Source: Dyadobacter sp. 50-39 (GTDB lineage Bacteria > Bacteroidota > Bacteroidia > Cytophagales > Spirosomataceae). From it: a stretch of 64,000 nucleotides of DNA. The position numbers and the translations under genes are program-made. Of the stretch, positions 1-7,401 are shown piece after piece (the first letter of the stretch is position 1; each line of letters opens with the position of its first letter). Location: the NCBI GenBank assembly GCA_001898145.1, contig MKSR01000036.1, positions 124,001-188,000 of the forward strand. The letters run 5' to 3'. The notes below the pieces were generated by a model that was given only the letters and a program-made list of their open reading frames with translations, did no database searches and was not told the DNA's origin.

Positions 1-1
1 G

Positions 2-757
2 GACGCCATGAATAAGGAGTTCGATCCGGATGTAGCTACCGGCACCTACGGCGACCGTTCGGTAAAAGATGAGTGGATTTGGGCTGGATGCGAAATGTAC
101 GCGACGACCGGCAAACCGGAGTATATTAAAGAAATAGACCTGGAATTGCAGCAACCGATGGTGTTGCCTACGTGGAGTCAGGTGAAAACTTTGGGATACT
201 ACACATTGCTCCGTTTCGCCGAAAGATTGAAGTTACCTGCCGGGCAATCGGACGCGCTGCGGAAAAACGTGCTGGATTGCGGCAATCAGCTTTTGACAGA
301 CCTTGAAAAACAGCCCTACCACACAGTAATGGGTAAGGTAGCGAAAGACTATGCGTGGGGCAGCAGCTCGGTAGCCGCCAACCAGGGTATAGCGCTGCTG
401 TATGCGTATCGCCTCTCAAAAGATCAAAAATATCTGCACGCAGCGCTCGGTAATCTCGATTACCTTCTCGGCCGCAATGCCACAGGCTACTGTTTGCTGA
501 CAGGCTTCGGTTCCAAACGGGTAATGCACCCGCACCACCGGCCTTCCATCGCCGACGGAATTGCAGATCCTGTTCCGGGCTTGCTTTCGGGTGGGCCTAA
601 TCCCGGGCAACAGGACAAATGCCCGGGCTATCCCAACAAGTTTGCCGATGAGTCATTTACCGACAGCGATTGTTCTTACGCCTCCAACGAGATCGCGATC
701 AACTGGAACGCGCCGATGGTATACCTTGCCGCCGCGCTGGATGCAACATTCCACTAG
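2..757 (+). CDS. Glycoside hydrolase family 9 endoglucanase/cellulase, C-terminal part (5' truncated by window edge)
   Basis: This is the C-terminal roughly 250 residues of a GH9 (inverting endo-beta-1,4-glucanase) catalytic domain; the frame is open to the left edge, so the ATG at 8 is internal. The family signatures visible are the HPHHRPS segment near residue 177 of the visible part, which holds the conserved His/Arg of the active site, and the terminal YASNEIAINWNAPMVYLAAA block, in which the Glu of NEIAIN is the expected proton donor. YLLGRNATGYCLLTGFG is the other classic GH9 block. The protein ends right after the catalytic domain, with no sorting domain or CBM. Expected role: cellulose or beta-glucan cleavage, probably periplasmic or secreted; the signal peptide lies outside the window. 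A small convergent gene begins 8 bases after the stop. Confidence 0.93.
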   Translation, partial: DAMNKEFDPDVATGTYGDRSVKDEWIWAGCEMYATTGKPEYIKEIDLELQQPMVLPTWSQVKTLGYYTLLRFAERLKLPAGQSDALRKNVLDCGNQLLTDLEKQPYHTVMGKVAKDYAWGSSSVAANQGIALLYAYRLSKDQKYLHAALGNLDYLLGRNATGYCLLTGFGSKRVMHPHHRPSIADGIADPVPGLLSGGPNPGQQDKCPGYPNKFADESFTDSDCSYASNEIAINWNAPMVYLAAALDATFH

Positions 758-764
758 AGGGAAT

Positions 765-971
765 TCACGAACTTTTCCCTTTTACCGGCACGGTCTCGGG
801 CGTTTCGTTGTAACCCTTTTTTTGGGTCATATTCCCCTTCTCCGACTTCTGGATAGCGTCCTGCTCCACCTGGCCTGACGGCTTTGCGCTGTCGTCTTTT
901 TGCTTGGTTTTGCTTTTCGGTCCGCCCTGGCTTGGTGAGCCCCCTTCTACATTTTTGGTTTGCGTTTTCAT
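765..971 (-). CDS. Small Lys/Gln/Pro-rich hypothetical protein (68 aa)
   Basis: A 68-residue, strongly hydrophilic protein rich in Lys, Gln, Ser, Pro and Gly, with no hydrophobic segment, so probably cytosolic and disordered. It starts with ATGAAAACG after an AAAAAACT stretch, a typical Bacteroidota start context, and it is divergent from the acyl-CoA dehydrogenase gene, with about 120 bases between the starts. Its composition resembles the short disordered proteins often annotated as hypothetical in Cytophagales genomes. I recognise no family. No clear terminator separates it from the convergent cellulase gene, whose stop is 8 bases away. It is called on context and composition only. Confidence 0.55.
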   Translation of the reverse strand: MKTQTKNVEGGSPSQGGPKSKTKQKDDSAKPSGQVEQDAIQKSEKGNMTQKKGYNETPETVPVKGKSS

Positions 972-1093
972 AGTTTTTTAGGTTTAGGCGGGTGCTTGCA
1001 AATTCCGTTCCTGCCGGCGCGACTTTTTCAGGCGTGTGCAGTAGAACAGCCTCCGGGGCCGACTCTTTATCAAATCACAATCCAACAAACAGC

Positions 1094-2452
1094 ATGAACC
1101 TTTTCAAATCTTTTTCTCAGTTACGCAGTCTCCTCAAAACCATCGATATCGAAGCCGTCGCCAGGCTTTCACAAAAAGTAGATCTCAACCAGCTAATGGG
1201 TACCGTCTCCCAAATGAGCGAGGAGGACCTGGGTAAAATGCTGAAATTCATGCAGGCCGGTTCAGGCAAAAAAAAGGCGCCGCCGATCGTGAACGGCGAT
1301 TTTTATGAACTGGCCTCGACGCTCTCGCCGGAAGAGCAGGAGATCCGCCTGAAAGTGCGGGAGTTTATGGAAACGGAAATCAAGCCGATCGCTAACCACT
1401 ATTGGAACAATGCGCAGTTTCCCAAACACATTATTCCACTCATGGCCAAGCTGGATATCTGCGGGCTTACCTACCAAGGATATGGCTGCGCCGGACGTTC
1501 GGCATTGCTGGAAGGCTTCATCGCGATGGAAATGGCCCGCATCGATTCGTCCATTTCCACGTTTTTCGGTGTGCATAGCGGCCTCGCCATGGGGTCGATT
1601 TACCTATGCGGTTCGGAAGCGCAAAAGCAGCAATGGCTGCCTGTGATGCAGCGCATGGAACTGATCGGCGCATTCGGCCTGACAGAGCCCGAGGTGGGTT
1701 CGGGCGCTGCCGGAGGGCTTACCACCACCTGCAGGCGGGAGGGGGACGAATGGGTGATCAACGGCCAAAAGAAATGGATAGGCAATGCAACCTTCTCGGA
1801 TATTACGATTATCTGGGCGCGTGACCTGGGCGACAACCAGGTGAAGGGGTTCATCGTACGGAAAGAAAACCCGGGTTTCAAGGCGGAGAAGATGGAGGAC
1901 AAAATGGCGCTGCGCACCGTAGAGAATGCGCTTATTACATTGACCGACTGCCGCGTGCCCGAGGGCGACCGGCTTCAAAACGCCAATTCATTCAAGGATA
2001 CCGCCAATGTGCTGCGCATGACGCGCGCGGGCGTCGCGTGGCAGGCAGTAGGATGCGGGCGCGGCGCGTATGAGCTGGCATTGAAATACACCATGGAAAG
2101 GAAGCAGTTCGGTCGGCCCATAGCCGGTTTTCAATTGGTACAGGACCTGCTGGTTACCATGCTGGGCGATCTGACGGCCATGCAGACGATGGTTTACAGG
2201 CTATCGCAATTGCAGGATGCCGGCGACCTTGCCGACGAGCATGCTTCGCTGGCCAAAGTTTTCTGCACACTGCGGATGCGTTCGATCGTGGACCATGCGC
2301 GCGAGCTTTTTGGGGGCAACGGGATATTGCTCGAATACGACATTGCCCGCTTCGTGGCGGATGCGGAGGCTATATATTCCTATGAGGGTACAAAGGAGAT
2401 CAATTCGCTGATCGTCGGCAGGGCCATTACGGGAGAAAGTGCTTTTGTATAA
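1094..2452 (+). CDS. Acyl-CoA dehydrogenase family protein
   Basis: A 452-residue flavoprotein of the acyl-CoA dehydrogenase fold that oxidises an acyl-CoA to the 2,3-enoyl-CoA using FAD. About 75 extra N-terminal residues (helical, Leu- and Lys-rich) precede the core, which starts around LSPEEQEIRLKVREFMETEI. GAFGLTEPEVGSG is the FAD/substrate loop, RTVENALITLTDCRVPEGD the middle block, and YSYEGTKEINSLIVGRAI near the C-terminus holds the catalytic Glu position of glutaryl/isovaleryl-type enzymes. I chose the ATG at 1094 because it follows an AACAAACAGC stretch and removes 34 upstream residues of low-complexity readthrough. Substrate (glutaryl-CoA, short chain or other) cannot be fixed from sequence. 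No obvious operon partner; a perfect hairpin follows the stop immediately. Confidence 0.93.
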   Translation: MNLFKSFSQLRSLLKTIDIEAVARLSQKVDLNQLMGTVSQMSEEDLGKMLKFMQAGSGKKKAPPIVNGDFYELASTLSPEEQEIRLKVREFMETEIKPIANHYWNNAQFPKHIIPLMAKLDICGLTYQGYGCAGRSALLEGFIAMEMARIDSSISTFFGVHSGLAMGSIYLCGSEAQKQQWLPVMQRMELIGAFGLTEPEVGSGAAGGLTTTCRREGDEWVINGQKKWIGNATFSDITIIWARDLGDNQVKGFIVRKENPGFKAEKMEDKMALRTVENALITLTDCRVPEGDRLQNANSFKDTANVLRMTRAGVAWQAVGCGRGAYELALKYTMERKQFGRPIAGFQLVQDLLVTMLGDLTAMQTMVYRLSQLQDAGDLADEHASLAKVFCTLRMRSIVDHARELFGGNGILLEYDIARFVADAEAIYSYEGTKEINSLIVGRAITGESAFV

Positions 2453-2487
2453 ATGAAGAAGGGCAGTTTCAGCTGCCCTTCTTCATT
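2452..2487. terminator. Bidirectional intrinsic terminator between convergent genes
   Basis: A perfect 15-bp stem (AATGAAGAAGGGCAG at 2452-2466 with its complement at 2473-2487) and a 6-base loop lies exactly between the acyl-CoA dehydrogenase stop and the stop of the convergent thioredoxin-fold gene, overlapping both ends. The A- and T-rich flanks of the stem can serve both directions. Confidence 0.75.
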
Positions 2488-3859
2488 AACGTTTAAGCGT
2501 ACCGGCTTTCATTTCGTTGAGGTCTTTTTCCATCGACACCCACGACATTCCGGTCACCTTTTGCGCTTCGACTGCTTTGGTTTGCCAAACTATCGCCTCG
2601 TCTTTCCGGCCTAGTTTGTATAGCAAATGCGCATAAGTGTCAATGTAGGCAGGATTGCCCAGCGGAAGGTGGTTCTTATCCCGACGAAGTTCTTCGTGCC
2701 ATTCCATTGACTTTTTGGACCACATCAATGCATTTTCCAGGTCGCGGGGATTGTTGTTGTACTGGTAAAAATTCCAGGCGTGGTTATTGAGCTCGGTATG
2801 GAAATATTGCGAGGGCGGTGCGAAATGTACCGCCTGCTTCTCACCCGCAGGGCCCAGCGGTGTCTGGTCTGCCAGGTTCTTTTTCAGCATTTCATCATCC
2901 ATTCTTTTCAGGGAATCGACCGTGATCATCATGTGATGATGCTGAAACAGGCTTCGGCAATGGCGGAAATAGGTTGCTGTATCTTTTACCGCAAAAAAGT
3001 AGAACAGCATATTTCTGTCGAAAGCAAGCCGCCCTTTTGCGAAATCTCCGTTGTAAGTGTTTTGTAAAAAGTTTGAGCTTTGATAAGCAAGGTCCTGGCT
3101 TTTTGTTTCAACTGCTTTTCGCATGGTATTTCCCACAATGCCGCTGTTAAATGCGGATGCTTCCCGGAATGGGACTGATTTATACATGCTGTCGATCATC
3201 TTATGCGGTACCAGCGCCTGAATTACTTTATAGGCACGGCTATCCAACATAGGACCTTGCTGGTAAATGAATTTGACGGTGTGAAAATTGACAATTGAAT
3301 CTATCGGTAGTTTTCCTACATATTCATCCAGTAAGTCGTTTGTAGGCATATTCACTTCGCGGCGTTTCAGGATATATGCTTTTAGGAATGCGGCCGACCT
3401 TTCTCCTTCTTGATATTCCTTTTCGAAATCGGTTATTTTTTTGTCGCCTTTGCGGCCAAGCGCCACCTGGGCACTTTCCAGATAGGCCTTTGAATAGCTT
3501 GTAGAGCCGTTATAACGGTTTAATACATTGCCATCCGCATCCACAAAAAGTGATACCAATGCCCCTTTGATATGAAATTTTTCCGCCAGCTTTTTGCCAT
3601 TTTCAGACGTTACATTGCTTCGGACGGCAATAAAATTCTTTTGAAAAATATCGCGCAGGGCAACGCCTTTAAAACCCTGGGTCGCTACCTCGTTGCATTG
3701 TTCGCATTCACTGCTTTCGAGATGGATGAAAATTAGCTTTCGTTCCTTCCTGGCTGTTTTCGAAAGCGTTTCCCAGGGTGTGTTTTCATTGATGAATGTA
3801 ATTTGACCGCGGCATTGAAAAGAAATGATCAGCGAAATTGCCAGTACAATATGCTTCAT
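2486..3859 (-). CDS. Thioredoxin-fold protein with C-terminal helical (TPR-like) region, exported
   Basis: A 457-residue protein with an N-terminal signal peptide (MKHIVLAISLIISFQCRGQ) followed by a thioredoxin-like domain, roughly residues 25-135, with the redox pair CEQC at Cys52/Cys55 after the strand KLIFIHLES. The FVDADGNVLNRY segment resembles the thioredoxin_7/DUF255-type proteins common in Bacteroidota. The rest is helical, and its last 90 residues look like a tetratricopeptide unit (NPAYIDTYAHLLYKLGRKDEAIVWQ). Probable role: periplasmic thiol handling or a scaffold on an envelope complex; the partner is unknown. A lipoprotein alternative using Cys16 is possible but the residues around it are not a good lipobox. 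Confidence 0.8.
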   Translation of the reverse strand: MKHIVLAISLIISFQCRGQITFINENTPWETLSKTARKERKLIFIHLESSECEQCNEVATQGFKGVALRDIFQKNFIAVRSNVTSENGKKLAEKFHIKGALVSLFVDADGNVLNRYNGSTSYSKAYLESAQVALGRKGDKKITDFEKEYQEGERSAAFLKAYILKRREVNMPTNDLLDEYVGKLPIDSIVNFHTVKFIYQQGPMLDSRAYKVIQALVPHKMIDSMYKSVPFREASAFNSGIVGNTMRKAVETKSQDLAYQSSNFLQNTYNGDFAKGRLAFDRNMLFYFFAVKDTATYFRHCRSLFQHHHMMITVDSLKRMDDEMLKKNLADQTPLGPAGEKQAVHFAPPSQYFHTELNNHAWNFYQYNNNPRDLENALMWSKKSMEWHEELRRDKNHLPLGNPAYIDTYAHLLYKLGRKDEAIVWQTKAVEAQKVTGMSWVSMEKDLNEMKAGTLKR

Positions 3860-4025
3860 TATTGATCGGAAGGATGAGGTTTTTTCAAATGTAATTTAAA
3901 TTTTGTAACCGAATGTTAAAATAAAATAAAATTGAAATATAATACCTGAATGAGATAAGCGATTTGCAACCATTATTGCCATTGTATTGTCTCATTTTCA
4001 ATCCCATTCCGCAACTTTTGACCCC

Positions 4026-4394
4026 ATGAAAAAACTTCTCCCTTTCCTTTTTATCATTTTTATTTTTTCCTGCAAAGACGCTACCGTTTCCTCGCGGACG
4101 GAAGTCTGCGGTGTAAAAGATCCCGTTCGCAACCTTCCCTGGCTGAAAGCAAAAATCGACTCGCTGAAAACCGAAAAGCAGGATGATATGCTCATGGTTA
4201 CGGTCGGAAAAATCAAGGACGAGTATGTTTTCGATTACACCATGACCTATATGTCGTGCCACGTCTGCGTCGTGTACCGGTGCGACGGCTCCCGCGTCGA
4301 CCTGTCCAAATTATCACAAACCGAAATGGAGGAATTTGTGCGTACGGTCCGTGGAGAAAAGACCCGGGGACCCGTGATATGGCCGGAGAAATAG
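4026..4394 (+). CDS. Small lipoprotein of unknown function
   Basis: A 122-residue protein. The ATG at 4026 gives a clean lipoprotein signal (MKKLLPFLFIIFIFSC, lipidated Cys16), so the 13 in-frame residues before it are not used. The mature part is about 105 residues with three more cysteines, including the pair CHVC in TYMSCHVCVVYRCDG, which could bind a metal or form disulfides. I recognise no family. It is divergent from the thioredoxin-fold gene, with about 165 AT-rich bases between the two starts, so the two envelope proteins may share a promoter region; with a CxxC thioredoxin next door, a redox link is conceivable but unproven. Confidence 0.75.
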   Translation: MKKLLPFLFIIFIFSCKDATVSSRTEVCGVKDPVRNLPWLKAKIDSLKTEKQDDMLMVTVGKIKDEYVFDYTMTYMSCHVCVVYRCDGSRVDLSKLSQTEMEEFVRTVRGEKTRGPVIWPEK

Positions 4395-4432
4395 CCGCAA
4401 TTCTTGTCAATCAGCGGGGTAGGATGTAATTT

Positions 4433-4906
4433 GTGCCGCTCAACCCAACTATTCCATTCGTGCAGGCACCACTAACCATCCGTCGCGCCTCCGCTGCTGA
4501 TCGCGAGGTCATCTACGAAATGATATGCGGCCTCGAAAACACGCTGCTCGACCGGCCCGGTTTCGATGCAGCCTTTGACCGCAACATCGCAAGTCACAAT
4601 ATCACCTATTTCCTGGCGGAACAGGAAGGCAGGCCGGTCGGAATGGTGAGCTGCCATATTCAGCCGCTGTTACACCATGCCGCATTGGTTTCGGAAATCC
4701 AGGAAATGTATGTGGAGCCCGCATACCGGTCGCAGAAGATTGGGAACGCATTAATGGAGCACGTAACCGCCTTTGCAAAAGGTGAGGGTGCCATTCAGAT
4801 GGAAGTTACTTCCCGTGCCACGCGTGAGCAGGCGCACCGGTTCTACCAGCGCGAGGGCTTCCAGAAATCGCACGTGAAGCTTGTAAGGTATTTTAAAACC
4901 GAGTAA
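4433..4906 (+). CDS. GNAT family N-acetyltransferase
   Basis: A 157-residue single-domain GNAT enzyme, transferring an acetyl group from acetyl-CoA to an unknown amine. Visible features are the N-terminal IRRASAADREVIYEMI strand-helix, the central strand VSEIQEMYVEPAYRSQKIGNALMEHV with the pantetheine-binding RSQKIGNA loop, and the C-terminal RFYQREGFQKS beta-bulge. No ATG is available at the front: the start is GTG at 4433, or the GTG at 4460 that begins just before the first domain strand. The short gap (38 bases) after the lipoprotein stop permits cotranscription. A strong hairpin follows the stop. Confidence 0.88.
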   Translation: MPLNPTIPFVQAPLTIRRASAADREVIYEMICGLENTLLDRPGFDAAFDRNIASHNITYFLAEQEGRPVGMVSCHIQPLLHHAALVSEIQEMYVEPAYRSQKIGNALMEHVTAFAKGEGAIQMEVTSRATREQAHRFYQREGFQKSHVKLVRYFKTE

Positions 4907-4938
4907 AAAAGCACCGGGCCAACGTCCCGGTGCTTTTT
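4906..4938. terminator. Bidirectional intrinsic terminator
   Basis: AAAAAA-GCACCGGG-loop-CCCGGTGC-TTTTT: a perfect 8-bp GC-rich stem with an A run on the left and a T run on the right, between the convergent GNAT gene and the small exported protein gene. Confidence 0.85.
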
Positions 4939-4975
4939 GCATTACCCTAAACCTTCAACTATAACCTTCAATATC

Positions 4976-5359
4976 TCAGTATCGGCCTCTGTGGCGACCA
5001 TCGCGTGACCAGCGGTCGCGGTCGCGGCTGAGGCGGCGGGTATCCGACATCAGCTCGTGCAGGTCGTTGCGGAGTATTCTTTCCTCACGGTTCGACAGGC
5101 GGCCGTGACGGGCAAAATGCCGTTCTTTATCCTGGATGTTTTCGTAACGGTTCATGAGCATGTTGGCCTCACGCGAAGTGAGCGTGCCCCATTGCACACC
5201 GTTGGCGATATTTTGTCGTGCTTCTCTTTGAAGTCTGTTGATGTCAGACATTCTTTCATGGCTGGAACCGTCGCGGTAGTCGTAGCGCGGACCATATTGG
5301 GCGGAAGCATTGGTGAATCCTAATGCGAGAACCACTGCGGCAAAAAGTATCTTTTTCAT
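4976..5359 (-). CDS. Small exported Arg-rich protein (127 aa), unknown function
   Basis: A 127-residue protein with a signal peptide (MKKILFAAVVLALGFTNASAQ) and a mature part very rich in Arg, Asp, Glu, Asn and His. The mature part is helical with repeated Arg/Glu stretches (REARQNIANGVQWGTLTSREANMLMNRYENI, NREERILRNDL) and a C-terminal tail RDRDRWSRDGRHRGRY. The composition is similar to small periplasmic Bacteroidota proteins that resemble stress-induced Spy/CpxP-like chaperones, but no signature motif of that family is present. Probably monocistronic, with a terminator downstream and more than 100 bases to the next gene upstream. Confidence 0.8.
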   Translation of the reverse strand: MKKILFAAVVLALGFTNASAQYGPRYDYRDGSSHERMSDINRLQREARQNIANGVQWGTLTSREANMLMNRYENIQDKERHFARHGRLSNREERILRNDLHELMSDTRRLSRDRDRWSRDGRHRGRY

Positions 5360-5470
5360 AACCCAAAAGTTTTAATGTTTGTGGGTTAGAGGGCCGCCTG
5401 CCGCAGAGGTTTAAATGGGGATTGTTAACGATTGTTAACCGAAAATGCAGGGTTTTTAACCATTTGAAAA

Positions 5471-6205
5471 TCAGCCTGCGATCGACGCGCGAATCATTTC
5501 CTGGGCCTCATTCAGAATTTCTTCCGCTTTCCGTCCAGCCGGTTCGATGCCGGGCAGGACAGTGAAACTAAGCCGGGCGAAAGATTTCAGGGGAAATATT
5601 CCTTTGGGGTTCATCGCGCCGGTGCCGTTGATAGCTACGGGCACCACGAGCGCGTCGGGCGCTCTTTTGAGCAGGGTAGCCACGCCGCCGGGCTGGAACG
5701 GTTTCATATCGCCGCTGGCCGTGCGGGTACCCTCGGGGAATATAATGGCCGATGCCTTTTCGTCCTGGATCAGCTTGCCCAGGCGGGCGATCTCGGTAAT
5801 GGCTTGTTTTCCGTCTTTGCGGTTGATGAGCGCAGCGCCGCTTTTGCGCAGGTTGTAGGAAATGCTTGGAACACCCTTTGCAAGCTCGATTTTAGATACA
5901 AAGCGGGGGCTGTATTTCCGCATGTACCAATAAACAGGGGAGATGTCATAGCTGCTCTGGTGGTTGGCTACGAATATGATGGGACGGTTATCGGGCAGCT
6001 GGGCAAGGTTTTTGAGTTTGATGCTTGCCCCTGTCAGGTAGAGACCGAATGTGAGGGAAAAATTAAGCCAATCGACCGCCGTTTTGTGTGCCTTTTTGCC
6101 GAAGACGTTGAATGCGATCACTTGTATGACATGAAAAACCAGGAGTGTAAGGCCGAAATGGATCAGATATAGAGTACTTAGAACGTAATCGAGGATTTTT
6201 TTCAT
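5471..6205 (-). CDS. plsC: 1-acyl-sn-glycerol-3-phosphate acyltransferase (PlsC family)
   Basis: A 244-residue membrane-bound acyltransferase that acylates lysophosphatidic acid to phosphatidic acid in phospholipid synthesis. The catalytic HX4D block is visible as NHQSSYDISP, the glycerol-phosphate-binding block as FPEGTRT, and LINRKDGK and the late VPVAINGTGAMNP blocks match the family. One N-terminal hydrophobic helix pair (YLIHFGLTLLVFHVIQVIAFNVF) anchors it in the inner membrane. It is divergent from the acyl-ACP desaturase gene, and the shared 141-bp region holds a 16-bp perfect palindrome, which suggests common control of membrane lipid composition. Confidence 0.92.
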   Translation of the reverse strand: MKKILDYVLSTLYLIHFGLTLLVFHVIQVIAFNVFGKKAHKTAVDWLNFSLTFGLYLTGASIKLKNLAQLPDNRPIIFVANHQSSYDISPVYWYMRKYSPRFVSKIELAKGVPSISYNLRKSGAALINRKDGKQAITEIARLGKLIQDEKASAIIFPEGTRTASGDMKPFQPGGVATLLKRAPDALVVPVAINGTGAMNPKGIFPLKSFARLSFTVLPGIEPAGRKAEEILNEAQEMIRASIAG

Positions 6206-6267
6206 TCTTATTTTTTCTGCAAAAATAGTCGAAATCTGTTTTGGTTACTCCAAATTCTAAAAGGCGA

Positions 6268-6283
6268 AATGACAATTGTCATT
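6268..6283. promoter_or_regulatory. 16-bp perfect palindrome, candidate operator between plsC and acyl-ACP desaturase
   Basis: AATGACAATTGTCATT is its own reverse complement over 16 bases. It lies 62 bases upstream of the plsC start and 63 bases upstream of the desaturase start, the mid-point of the divergent region. This size and symmetry fit a dimeric TetR- or GntR-type regulator of lipid genes. The regulator is not in the window. Confidence 0.5.
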
Positions 6284-6346
6284 CAAAACTTACGTATTAT
6301 TCACGTTATTTGTAAAATAGTCAATAGTGTTTAAATCGAGATACAA

Positions 6347-7336
6347 ATGGATATTACGCTTTCAGCCGAAAGGCTTGAAGTAATGAAACATATAGGCAAA
6401 GACCTGGACGGACTGATTGGAGAATACCTGAAACCGATCGATGAAAACTGGCAACCCGCTGATTTTCTGCCCGATGCAACAAGGGAGAATTTCTTTCATG
6501 AAGTGAAGCTATTGCAGGAAAGTTGCCGGGATTTGCCTTATGATTACATTGCCGTGCTCATCGGGGATACGATTACGGAAGAGGCATTGCCGACTTACGA
6601 ATCGTGGCTCGTGGATGTGATCGGTGTGAACCAGGTCGATGAACCCGAGTCGGGGTGGGTGAAATGGGTACGTGCCTGGACGGCGGAAGAAAACCGTCAC
6701 GGCGACCTCCTTAATAAGTACCTCTACCTCTCGGGCCGCGTGAACATGCGCGCTATGGAGGTTTCCACACAATACCTGATTGCCGACGGTTTCGATATCG
6801 GTACCGACCGTGATCCTTACCGTAATTTCATCTACACGTCATTTCAGGAGCTGGCGACCAACGTATCGCACCGTCGCACGGCGACGCTCGCGAAGAAATT
6901 CGGTAATCCGCATTTGTCCAAAATATGTGGCGTGATCGCTTCCGACGAAATGCGTCACGCGAAAGCTTACAAAACGTTTGTAACGCGGATACTCGAAGTA
7001 GACCCGTCGGAGCTGCTGCTTGCTTTGGAAGATATGATGAGGAAGAAAATCGTGATGCCGGCCCACTTTATGCGGGAAACCGGCATGAAAATGGGCGAAA
7101 CCTTCTCCCATTTCTCCGACGCCGCACAGCGCCTGGGTGTCTACACCACATTGGACTACATCGACATTCTCGAAGACCTGCTCAAAGAATGGAATATCGA
7201 TTCCGTTCGCGATATCAATGAAAAAGCTGAAAAAGCAAGGGATTACCTCATGGCACTTCCTGCACGCCTCAGAAGAATCGCCGACCGCACCCGCGTTCCG
7301 GAACTTGCCTATGAATTCAGCTGGATCAGCAGATAA
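6347..7336 (+). CDS. Acyl-[acyl-carrier-protein] desaturase (diiron, stearoyl-ACP Delta9 type)
   Basis: A 329-residue soluble diiron enzyme of the plant-type acyl-ACP desaturase (FA_desaturase_2) family, which puts a cis double bond into an ACP-bound acyl chain using O2 and ferredoxin. Both iron-binding repeats are present: EENRHGD with Glu115/His118 and DEMRHAK with Glu201/His204. WVRAWTAEENRHG and FQELATNVSHRRTA are standard family blocks. The length is near that of other bacterial members, and no transit peptide is expected. Divergent from a PlsC acyltransferase, with a palindromic operator candidate between them, which supports a role in membrane fluidity. Confidence 0.93.
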   Translation: MDITLSAERLEVMKHIGKDLDGLIGEYLKPIDENWQPADFLPDATRENFFHEVKLLQESCRDLPYDYIAVLIGDTITEEALPTYESWLVDVIGVNQVDEPESGWVKWVRAWTAEENRHGDLLNKYLYLSGRVNMRAMEVSTQYLIADGFDIGTDRDPYRNFIYTSFQELATNVSHRRTATLAKKFGNPHLSKICGVIASDEMRHAKAYKTFVTRILEVDPSELLLALEDMMRKKIVMPAHFMRETGMKMGETFSHFSDAAQRLGVYTTLDYIDILEDLLKEWNIDSVRDINEKAEKARDYLMALPARLRRIADRTRVPELAYEFSWISR

Positions 7337-7344
7337 ATGATCCC

Positions 7345-7397
7345 GACCGTTGACTGCCGATTTTGTAGTCTTCCCATGAAATCGGCCGTCAGCGGTC
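7345..7397. terminator. Long imperfect inverted repeat between convergent genes
   Basis: The arm at 7345-7363 pairs with 7379-7397 with two mismatches (GACCG, TGAC and GCCGATTT blocks against their complements), around a 15-base loop. It fills most of the 65-bp gap between the desaturase stop and the stop of the convergent T9SS gene. It lacks a clear T run, so its role as a terminator is inferred from position. Confidence 0.5.
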
Positions 7398-7401
7398 TAC
7401 A

